64,000 bases of DNA from Poriferisodalis sp965215815 (lineage in GTDB: Bacteria > Actinomycetota > Acidimicrobiia > Acidimicrobiales > Poriferisodalaceae), in assembly GCF_965215815.1 (NCBI RefSeq), contig NZ_CBDCEO010000013.1, positions 1,054,001 through 1,118,000 on the forward strand. The letters run 5' to 3'. The position numbers and the translations under genes are program-made. Below are positions 16,582-25,138 of this stretch, one piece after another. The stretch's first letter is position 1. Every line of letters starts with the position of its first letter. Below the pieces are notes generated by a model, which was given only the letters and a program-made list of their open reading frames with translations, was not told where the DNA came from and ran no database searches.

Positions 16582-17847
16582 ATGACACAAGCGCGGCCGG
16601 CGCGCCTGAGCCTGCGGGCAGCGCGGCGCCTCGCCATCGGCACCCAGGGGTTGGCGGCACCGCTGCCAGCCGGCCGTGGAGATGTTCGGCACTTGCGCAC
16701 GACCATGAACCGCATGGGTCTGCTGCAGATCGACGCCGTCAGCGTGCTGGCACGTTCACACCTGCTGGTGTTGCGGGCCCGGCTCGGCGGCAGCCATGAG
16801 GCCGCACTGGGGCTGCTGGAAAGGGCGGCATACCCACGTCAGCCCGAGCGGCGCGAGCTCACGGAGTACTGGGGCCATGAGGCCTCGTTCGTGCGGGTCC
16901 GCGACTGGCCGCTGTACCGCTGGCGCATGCGGCGGGGCTCCGAGGGCGAGATGTGGCCCCTGTACGTCCGATTCGAGCGCGACGAGCGAGCGCGCATCGA
17001 CGACGTCATCGGATGGCTCGCCAGCAACGGGCCTGCCACGTCTTCTGAGCTGGACACGGCAATGGGCTGGGGTCCCGGCGTGCGCGGTCCTTGGGGCACG
17101 CGCAGCAACGCCAAGTTGGCGCTGGGCTGGCTGTTCTGGGCTGGCCACGTGGGGGTGGCAGCGCGTGTCGGTTTCACACGGCGCTACGACCTGATCGAAC
17201 GAGTGCTGCCCGGTGATGTGCTGGCACGCGACATCGACGAACCGGACGCTCATCGGGCGTTGCTGTGTCAGGCGGCGGCGTGTCTGGGCATTGCGACAGC
17301 CGATGATCTGATCGACTACCACCGACTGCCCAAGCGCATTGCGCGGGCGCGTCTGGGTGAACTGACCGAAGACGGTGCCTTGTGCGAAAGGGCGGTCGAG
17401 GGCTGGGACGTTCCCGCGTACGTTCCCGCAAACGTTCAGCTCGCCCGCAAGCGTTCCCGTTCTGTGCTGCTCAGCCCCTTCGATCCCCTGGTGTGGTACC
17501 GCCCGCGCGCTGAACGGCTCTTCGGGTTCCACTACCGGATCGAGATCTACACGCCCAAGGCGAAGCGTCAGTACGGCTACTTCGTACTGCCGTTCCTGCA
17601 CGACGACGCCCTCGTAGCACGGCTTGACCTGCGCTTCGACCGCGAGCGCGGACGGCTCGAGGTACCCGCCGCTTGGGCCGAGCCAGGGTGGTGGCCCACC
17701 GACATCGCCGCCGAAGACCGAGCGCTCGAGGCGTTGTCCGCGGAATTGCGTGCCCTGTCGACGTGGTGCGGAGGCGCGGGTGTATCGGTGGGGCCGCGCG
17801 GCGACCTCGCGGACCGTCTCCGCAGGGCGGCCGCCTCAACCGCTTGA
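16582..17847 (+). CDS. YcaQ-like winged-helix DNA glycosylase
   Basis: 421 aa from ATG 16582 (an upstream ATG at 16558 is in frame). Belongs to the HTH_42/YcaQ family, whose studied members unhook DNA interstrand crosslinks. Family marks: LSLRAARRLAI at the start, MGLLQIDAVSVLARSH with the conserved Gln-Ile-Asp, LTEYWGHEASF, LGWLFWAGHV, and the C-terminal LLSPFDPLVWYRPRAERLF, FHYRIEIYTP and YGYFVLPFLHDD. Length is usual. Role in crosslink repair here is by family analogy. Confidence 0.88.
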   Translation: MTQARPARLSLRAARRLAIGTQGLAAPLPAGRGDVRHLRTTMNRMGLLQIDAVSVLARSHLLVLRARLGGSHEAALGLLERAAYPRQPERRELTEYWGHEASFVRVRDWPLYRWRMRRGSEGEMWPLYVRFERDERARIDDVIGWLASNGPATSSELDTAMGWGPGVRGPWGTRSNAKLALGWLFWAGHVGVAARVGFTRRYDLIERVLPGDVLARDIDEPDAHRALLCQAAACLGIATADDLIDYHRLPKRIARARLGELTEDGALCERAVEGWDVPAYVPANVQLARKRSRSVLLSPFDPLVWYRPRAERLFGFHYRIEIYTPKAKRQYGYFVLPFLHDDALVARLDLRFDRERGRLEVPAAWAEPGWWPTDIAAEDRALEALSAELRALSTWCGGAGVSVGPRGDLADRLRRAAASTA

Positions 17848-17896
17848 ATTGAGAGATGACGTTTATTCGGATGACACCCGGTAAGCAGCCGTGCAC

Positions 17897-18622
17897 ATGA
17901 GCAAGGACCGCGCCGACAATCACCCCACCGACCCCGATCACGAGAGCGCCGACGAGCGATCAACGCAGTCGGGTTACGTGTACGTCGCGACCAACCCGGC
18001 GATGCCTGGAATCGTCAAGATTGGCAGCACCGCCATGGACGATCCTCAGAGTCGCATCAGTTCCCTCTTCAACACCAGCGTGCCCGTGCCCTTTGAGATG
18101 GAGTACGCAGCAGCTGTCACCGGTGACGCCACGGCAGTTGAACAAGCTCTCCACAAGGCGTTTGCTCCGCAACGCGTTCATCCCAAGCGGGAGTTCTTTG
18201 AGATTGCTCCTGAACAACCGATAGCCATCCTGCAGCTCGTCAACTCGATGGACATCACCGAGGATGTGCGGGCTGAGGTGGACGCTGAACAGTCTCCGGC
18301 TGACAGACGAGCGCGCGAACGCCTAAGGCGTCCCAGACTCGAATTCAGAGAGCTCGGCCTCGATCCGGGAGCACTTCTTGTGTACGAGAACGACGCTGGC
18401 GTACGGGCTGAAATTGTCAATGGACGTCAAGTACGGCTGCTGTCCATCCCCGACGGCAGCTACGACGGGCTGCGGATGAGCGACGACTTGTGGCACTTGT
18501 CGCCCTTGACTGCCGCCTTACTCGGCTTGGAACGCAATGTTGCCCCGACGCGCTACTGGCTCACTGAGGACGGCCGTCTTCTGAACGACGTCTACAACGA
18601 AGTCCATGGACCGGTGAATTGA
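17897..18622 (+). CDS. GIY-YIG (T5orf172/MUG113-type) protein with C-terminal RAMA-like domain
   Basis: 241 aa from ATG 17897 (GTG 17891 also possible). The N-terminal domain at about 25-115 has the T5orf172 pattern: SGYVYVATNPAMPGIVKIGS, then RISSLFNTSVP and VEQALHKAFAPQRVHPKREF, where YVYV and VKIG take the place of GIY and YIG. The C-terminal 95 residues (FRELGLDPGALLVYE, VNGRQVRLL, SPLTAALLG, YWLTEDGRLLNDVY) resemble the RAMA domain found in restriction-linked proteins that may read modified DNA. It lies 46 bp before the convergent end of a restriction-modification pair and may be its third component; that is inference. Confidence 0.75.
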   Translation: MSKDRADNHPTDPDHESADERSTQSGYVYVATNPAMPGIVKIGSTAMDDPQSRISSLFNTSVPVPFEMEYAAAVTGDATAVEQALHKAFAPQRVHPKREFFEIAPEQPIAILQLVNSMDITEDVRAEVDAEQSPADRRARERLRRPRLEFRELGLDPGALLVYENDAGVRAEIVNGRQVRLLSIPDGSYDGLRMSDDLWHLSPLTAALLGLERNVAPTRYWLTEDGRLLNDVYNEVHGPVN

Positions 18623-18668
18623 GCACCACCACCGAGCACTGAGCGATCGGCGTGTTCGCGCTGCGGTG

Positions 18669-19592
18669 TCAATCGGATGCGAGCAGAGCGGTCAGTCGAC
18701 GCAGAGTTGCCAAGACCTCATCTGCGCGCGCTGTGTTCCGCTGAACTAATGCCTCTGCCGCTTCGGAACTCAGAATCGAGAAGACCTCGTCCGGGTTGCT
18801 GTCATCCGAGTGGCGGCGCAAGAAGGCGCTCCAGTCCTGAGCTGGAATTCCGGCCAACGGCTGCCGCATCGCGTCCTTAATCCAACTGTCCATAATGCCG
18901 ATTCGGGCGATTCGACCGAAATTGCTGCCACCGTCAGACACTGGCCGATCCACAGTGTGGTCTCGGCCAAGGTACGGCTCGACGCCATCCGGCATCTCAA
19001 TCGTCGTTTCGCTACGGGCGTCTCGAACATGCTGCCACCAGTAGTTCCGGTACTCAGCAACGTATCGGGCTGGCCAAATGCCGGGCGAACGCACCTCTGG
19101 GCGACCAGAAACGACATTGGACAGGCACCACGGCACGACAGCAAGCAAGTCCCAATCGGTGCATGCTGTCGGCGTCACTGTGTAGCGAAAGCTCGGAACT
19201 GCTTCCTTCGCAAGCAGGTACCAACCCTTCAGCTCAATTCCCATTGCGATGTCATCGGCACCGTCGTCAGAGCGGCGGCGCAACAAGACATCGGGGAAGG
19301 TCTGGGCTTGCCGAACGAACGAATGAAGCGGCCATTCGCCCGAGGGATCCCAAACCTCCCGCATGCGATTGAGTGCCTCGACGACCTGCACCTCGATGGT
19401 CGCACCGAGGACGGTATTGAGGGCGAACAAGTCAGTGGCGTCTAGTCCCTCCATCAAGGTTGGCGAACGGAAATGGATAGGCAGCGCCCCGAGTGCATCA
19501 CGTACGCGACCAGTCAACGCTGTCCGCGGATCTTCGGCGTTGAGTGCAGGCAGAGACGGTGCTTGAAGGTCGCTGCCGGGCATCACACTCAC
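18669..19592 (-). CDS. type II restriction endonuclease (PD-(D/E)xK type)
   Basis: 307 aa. A PD-(D/E)xK active site is visible: Pro100-Asp101 in TFPDVLL and Glu120/Lys122 in MGIELKGWYLL, about 20 residues apart, the spacing expected for this nuclease fold. The following TPTACTDWDLLAVVPW is a typical strand after the core. The GTG start overlaps the methyltransferase stop (GTGA), so the nuclease is translated after and coupled to the protecting enzyme. Recognition sequence cannot be deduced. Confidence 0.78.
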   Translation of the reverse strand: MSVMPGSDLQAPSLPALNAEDPRTALTGRVRDALGALPIHFRSPTLMEGLDATDLFALNTVLGATIEVQVVEALNRMREVWDPSGEWPLHSFVRQAQTFPDVLLRRRSDDGADDIAMGIELKGWYLLAKEAVPSFRYTVTPTACTDWDLLAVVPWCLSNVVSGRPEVRSPGIWPARYVAEYRNYWWQHVRDARSETTIEMPDGVEPYLGRDHTVDRPVSDGGSNFGRIARIGIMDSWIKDAMRQPLAGIPAQDWSAFLRRHSDDSNPDEVFSILSSEAAEALVQRNTARADEVLATLRRLTALLASD

Positions 19593-20680
19593 TCGGTTGC
19601 TACTTGAGTGAGTCGCTGTTCAGCTACATCGGCAAAATGCTCAATCTGCTCGGCGGCGAATGCCTGACGGCCATCCATGATCGCCGCGACGGCACCGCTG
19701 CACAATCCACCGAAGGGCTCCCAGACAGAATCGCCTGGAGCAGTCACCGCCGCAATAATGCGCTGCATGAACTCGACCGGTTTCTGGTTGAGGTGAACCG
19801 CTGCGTTGGGTCCCGGCCGGTGAACGCGAGGAGCGGAGCGTACGCCGTTGCCCTTCAACCGCTCATCTCCATGCAACGGAGGTGCCGCCCACACGTTGGT
19901 CAGCCCGTGGGCGTGAGACCAAACATGACGAAGGCGAGACCACTCCGCTGCTGTGACAGGTACGTTTCCTTCGATGCAGTAGAAGGGCGCCTCTCGCGAA
20001 TCACCGTGTCGATTGGCGTAGCGCACCAGCCGTTCCATCATCTCCGGAGGGGGGAAGTACCAGAGCCAGTCCTGGGTGAGGTATTTGCGAGTCGCTGCGT
20101 TCGCGACACCGCAGGCCTCATTGGCGCGGGACAAAGGCAAACCTGCCCGCTGCCACTCGTGCCGCAGCCAGCGCTTTGCGGACATGACGCCGTCCGATGT
20201 CTCGAACTCGAGCCTGCGCCGGTAGAAGACGCACACCTCTGTCGTCACGGGGAACTGACGGATGGTGTCGCCATTCACGTTGCCTGCGATGTGACTCAAC
20301 CCCTTGTCCCAGACGATGCTCTGGACGTAGTCCCATCCGGCCTCAACCAGCAGTGGATGCACGTTCGCCCAGCCGATTTCCGTATTCCAGAACCACAACG
20401 TCGTAGCTGGATGAGCAAACTTGGACCAATTCTCGATATGGGGCGCGTACCAATTCGCAAGTTCTGATGGCGTGCGCGGATCACCAGGAAACCCGCCGAC
20501 ACCGTACGCACCGTCGGACACGATCAGTGCAGGTCGCGGCCACTCGACGTAGACATCGAGGACATCGCCACGGTGTAGCGACCAATGCGGGCGCGCATCG
20601 TCGGACGCAGTTGGAGCGCGCGTTTGTTCGGTCGCCATGCGACCAGAATAGGCAGGGGGTGTCACCAACTCATTGCTCAT
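19589..20680 (-). CDS. site-specific DNA methyltransferase (beta-class order)
   Basis: About 363 aa from ATG 20680; ATG 20638 is an alternative. The motif order is that of beta-class amino-methyltransferases: catalytic region first (WSLHRGDVLDVY, then IVSDGAYGVGGFPGD), target region in the middle, and the SAM-binding region last (NQKPVEFMQRIIAAVTAPGD, then VWEPFGGLCSGAVAA). The catalytic motif IV reads S-D-G-A-Y-G instead of the usual (D/N/S)PP(Y/F), an odd feature. It protects host DNA from the coupled nuclease; N6-adenine or N4-cytosine specificity cannot be told. Confidence 0.85.
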   Translation of the reverse strand: MSNELVTPPAYSGRMATEQTRAPTASDDARPHWSLHRGDVLDVYVEWPRPALIVSDGAYGVGGFPGDPRTPSELANWYAPHIENWSKFAHPATTLWFWNTEIGWANVHPLLVEAGWDYVQSIVWDKGLSHIAGNVNGDTIRQFPVTTEVCVFYRRRLEFETSDGVMSAKRWLRHEWQRAGLPLSRANEACGVANAATRKYLTQDWLWYFPPPEMMERLVRYANRHGDSREAPFYCIEGNVPVTAAEWSRLRHVWSHAHGLTNVWAAPPLHGDERLKGNGVRSAPRVHRPGPNAAVHLNQKPVEFMQRIIAAVTAPGDSVWEPFGGLCSGAVAAIMDGRQAFAAEQIEHFADVAEQRLTQVATE

Positions 20681-20837
20681 TGTCAGAGGTCGCCGATGAT
20701 CGCACACCGGCCACACGACGGTTGGACGACCAGATCAAAATCGGCGCTGATTGATGATCGAGGTGGCTATCGTTGCTCCCCTTGCACCAGCAGGGACCTC
20801 GGCCCCAACGCCGGTGCAAGCACACAGCAATACAGCT

Positions 20838-20912
20838 GGTCCCGTGGTGAAGTCTGGAGTTCACGCTGGCCTGTCAAGCCAGAGGTCGCGGGTTCAAATC
20901 CCGTCGGGACCG
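20838..20912 (+). tRNA. tRNA-Asp (GTC anticodon)
   Basis: Cloverleaf of 75 nt. Acceptor GGTCCCG/CGGGACC, anticodon stem CTGGC/GCCAG with loop CTGTCAA (anticodon GTC), T arm CGGG-TTCAAAT-CCCG. No encoded CCA. It is followed by tRNA-Phe after one base, and the restriction-modification genes end upstream. Confidence 0.97.
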
Positions 20913-20913
20913 C

Positions 20914-20986
20914 GGTCGGGTAGCTCAGTTGGCAGAGCGCGCGCCTGAAAAGCGTGAGGTCACCGGATCGACGCCGGTCCCGACCA
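20914..20986 (+). tRNA. tRNA-Phe (GAA anticodon)
   Basis: Cloverleaf of 73 nt. Acceptor GGTCGGG/CCCGACC, D arm GCTC/GAGC, anticodon stem CGCGC/GCGTG with loop CTGAAAA (anticodon GAA). The T stem is ACCGG/CCGGT but the loop reads ATCGACG, so the nearly universal T at position 54 is A. The G-T pair in the anticodon stem is also visible. Probably cotranscribed with tRNA-Asp. Confidence 0.94.
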
Positions 20987-20996
20987 CGAACTAGTG

Positions 20997-21021
20997 CGAG
21001 TGCAAGGCTCCGCCGCACTCG
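20997..21021 (+). terminator. hairpin after the tRNA-Asp/tRNA-Phe pair
   Basis: Inverted repeat CGAGTGC / GCACTCG with an 11-nt loop, 11 bp after tRNA-Phe and just before the convergent end of the malic enzyme gene. There is no T run, so termination is only probable. It could serve both strands. Confidence 0.45.
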
Positions 21022-21027
21022 TGAGCC

Positions 21028-22449
<1,422 letters not shown>

Positions 22450-22496
22450 CAGTGCTCCTGGCGCGGCTGCAGCGCTGGCAGGGTATTGGGCGTCGG

Positions 22497-23594
22497 CTAG
22501 GTATCAGGGTCAACGAGGTGGGCGGTGCCGCTACCGGGCCCGACTTCGCCGATCACCCAAGCCTCGTGGCCCGCAGCGTGAGCCGTGGCGACGCCAGCAT
22601 CTGCTTGTGAAGGCGGCACAGCAACCACCATGCCGATCCCCAGGTTGAAGACGCGTTCCATCTCCGACCCCATCACCGGTCCGGTGCTGGCGATGTGGCT
22701 GAAGATGGTCGGCACCGGCCAGGTGCCGCGCCGGACCACCGCGTCGGCGGCGGGTCCCAGCATGCGCGCCACGTTGGCGGCCAGTCCCCCGCCCGTGATG
22801 TGGGCGGCCCCGCGAGCATCGCACTTTGAGAAGAGCGCTAGCACCGTCGGGGCGTAGATGACCGACGGCGCCAGCAGCTCGTCGCCCAGCGTGCGATCGG
22901 CACCTGGCCAAGCCGGCGCATCGAGCAGGCCCGGCTCGGGCGGGCTGCCGAGCAGGACGCGGCGGGCGAGGCTGTAGCCGTTGCATCGCAACCCGCCCGA
23001 TGCCAGCCCAACGAGCACAGCGGGTTCCCCGGTGAGCGGTCGAGGCAGCCGCGCGCGCTCGGCGACGCCCACAGCGAAGCCAGCGATGTCAACCTCTCCT
23101 GGTGCGAGCGCATCGGGATGCTCTGCGAGCTCGCCGCCGACCAGGGCACAGCCGGCGCTGCGGCAGCCGGCCGCCAAGCCGGACACAATCGCCTCCACCA
23201 CGTCAGGTTCGAGACGTCCCGCAGTGATCTGGTCGTGGAACAGCAAGGGCTGCGCGCCGAGCGTGACGATGTCGTCGACGCACATGGCCACCACATCGAT
23301 CCCGATGGTGTCCCAGCGATCCAGCGCCGCGGCGATGAGCGGCTTGGTGCCGGCACCGTCGTTCGCACTCACCAGCACCGGTTCGGTGAAGCCGTCCGGC
23401 AGCGCCGTGACCGCGCCGAAGGCCCCGATGTTGCTCAGCACTTCTGGCCGGAATGTGCTGCGGGCATGCGGAGCCAATCGGCGGACCGCTTCCTCCCCGG
23501 CTGCGATGCTCACCCCTGCTGTCTCGTACGTCAACGGCCCCGTGTCGCTGGCCGCGGCGATGCCGGCAGGCGTGGCGACAGGATCGTCTGTCAT
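22497..23594 (-). CDS. purM: phosphoribosylformylglycinamidine cyclo-ligase (AIR synthetase)
   Basis: 365 aa from ATG 23594, which overlaps the purF stop (ATGA). It closes the imidazole ring to give AIR with ATP. Family marks: TYETAGVSIAAGEEAV, NIGAFGAV, VSANDGAGTKPLIA (canonical DGVGTK region), IGIDVVAMCVDDIVTLGAQP, GGELAEHPD and HITGGGLAANVARM. Longer upstream extensions of the frame are antisense to nothing useful and overlap purF, so are rejected. Confidence 0.96.
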   Translation of the reverse strand: MTDDPVATPAGIAAASDTGPLTYETAGVSIAAGEEAVRRLAPHARSTFRPEVLSNIGAFGAVTALPDGFTEPVLVSANDGAGTKPLIAAALDRWDTIGIDVVAMCVDDIVTLGAQPLLFHDQITAGRLEPDVVEAIVSGLAAGCRSAGCALVGGELAEHPDALAPGEVDIAGFAVGVAERARLPRPLTGEPAVLVGLASGGLRCNGYSLARRVLLGSPPEPGLLDAPAWPGADRTLGDELLAPSVIYAPTVLALFSKCDARGAAHITGGGLAANVARMLGPAADAVVRRGTWPVPTIFSHIASTGPVMGSEMERVFNLGIGMVVAVPPSQADAGVATAHAAGHEAWVIGEVGPGSGTAHLVDPDT

Positions 23595-25138
23595 CTCGCG
23601 ACGGATCCCGCGGCGGCAGCCGGCTGCACGCTGCCCGTCGCGATGAGCGATCGGCTCGGCTCGCTGGCGCCGCCGCCGAACACTTCTGCTCGTGTCGCAG
23701 CGCCAATCTCGACCGGGTACTCGCCCGTCAGGCATGCATGGCAGAAACCGCCTCCCGGCACGCCGGTTGCGTCGATGAGATGGTCGAGGCTCAGGTAGGA
23801 CAGCGAATCGACCCCCAAGAACTCCTCGATCTGTTCCAGATCGCGGTTCGCTGCCAGCAGCTCATCGGACGTGCCGGTGTCCATGCCGTAGAAGCACGGC
23901 CAGCGGTACGGGGGCGAGGAGATGCGCAGGTGCACCTCGGTGGCGCCAGCCCCGCGCAGCAGGTCCACTATGGATCGAGTGGTGGTGCCCCGCACAATCG
24001 AATCGTCGACCACCACGAGCCGGCGCCCGTCGATGTTGGAGCTGATCGGATTCAGCTTCGTTCGTACACCCAGCGACCGGACAAGCGGGTTCGGAGCGAT
24101 GAACGTGCGACCGATGTAGCGGTTCTTGACCAGTCCGTCGCCGTAGGCAATTCCGCTGGCGCGTGCGTAGCCCTGTGCTGCGGGAATGCCCGATTCGGGT
24201 ACAGGCATGACCAAGTCAGCCTCGACCGGCGCATGGGTCGCCAGGTGAGCCCCCATGCGCTGGCGTGCAGCGTGGACGTTCTGACCGGCCAGGGTGGTGT
24301 CGGGTCGCGAGAAATACACGAACTCGAAGATGCACAGGCGCGAGGACGCGCCTTCGCCAGCTCTTCCGCCGCCTGGGAAGGGCCACAGTGAGCGGCACCC
24401 GGCGGCGTCGATGATGATCATCTCGCCCGGCTGAATCTCACGCTCGAACGTTGCCCCGACAACCTCCAGCGCGGGATTCTCCGAAGCCAGCACCCAACCG
24501 CCGTCAAGGCGCCCGACGCACAACGGCCAGATGCCGTGCGGATCGCGAACCCCGATCAGGCGGTCGCGGTCGGCAACCACGAAGGTGAATCCGCCGCGCA
24601 AGCTGGGCAGCACGTGTGCCAGCGCCTCGGTCACTGCCTCGCGCTGGCGGGTGCGGGTTATCTGCGGAGTAGCGGTGATGCGCTGCGCGATCAGCTCGGC
24701 GACCAAGTCGCTGTCGCTGGTGACAACGCCGTCCAGCATCCCCGACGAGGTCGCCAGCTCTGCGGTGTTGGTGAGGTTCCCGTTGTGACCCAGGGCGAAC
24801 TCGGTTCCATCGAGACCGCGGTAGAACGGCTGCGCCGCCCGCCACGAGCTCGAACCCGTTGTGGAGTAGCGGGTGTGACCGATGGCGAGGTCGCCTTCGA
24901 GGCCTGCCAGCACCCGGTCGTCGAAAGCGCTGGCCACAAGGCCCATGTCCTTGACCACCGTGATGTGCGTGCCATCGGACACTGCGATGCCGGCTGATTC
25001 CTGCCCACGGTGCTGCAGCGCGTACAGCCCGAGGTAGCACAGGTGAGCGACGGGTCCACCCGGCAGGTACACGCCGAAGACACCGCAGGCCTCGCGCGGC
25101 TTGATGAGGTCCACGCCTTCGTCGGGAGCCTCGTTCAT
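23591..25138 (-). CDS. purF: amidophosphoribosyltransferase
   Basis: 515 aa from ATG 25138, overlapping the purL stop (ATGA). It makes phosphoribosylamine from PRPP and glutamine. An 17-residue propeptide precedes the catalytic Cys18 (REACGVFGVYLPGG), as in Bacillus-type PurF. The Ntn glutaminase domain follows (LQHRGQESAGIAVSDG, GHTRYSTTGSS, LGHNGNLTN), then the phosphoribosyltransferase domain with the PRPP loop VVVDDSIVRGTTTRSIVDLL. Late Cys residues (RWPCFYGMDTGT and GFCHACL) fit the Fe-S cluster ligands of this type. Confidence 0.97.
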   Translation of the reverse strand: MNEAPDEGVDLIKPREACGVFGVYLPGGPVAHLCYLGLYALQHRGQESAGIAVSDGTHITVVKDMGLVASAFDDRVLAGLEGDLAIGHTRYSTTGSSSWRAAQPFYRGLDGTEFALGHNGNLTNTAELATSSGMLDGVVTSDSDLVAELIAQRITATPQITRTRQREAVTEALAHVLPSLRGGFTFVVADRDRLIGVRDPHGIWPLCVGRLDGGWVLASENPALEVVGATFEREIQPGEMIIIDAAGCRSLWPFPGGGRAGEGASSRLCIFEFVYFSRPDTTLAGQNVHAARQRMGAHLATHAPVEADLVMPVPESGIPAAQGYARASGIAYGDGLVKNRYIGRTFIAPNPLVRSLGVRTKLNPISSNIDGRRLVVVDDSIVRGTTTRSIVDLLRGAGATEVHLRISSPPYRWPCFYGMDTGTSDELLAANRDLEQIEEFLGVDSLSYLSLDHLIDATGVPGGGFCHACLTGEYPVEIGAATRAEVFGGGASEPSRSLIATGSVQPAAAAGSVAR

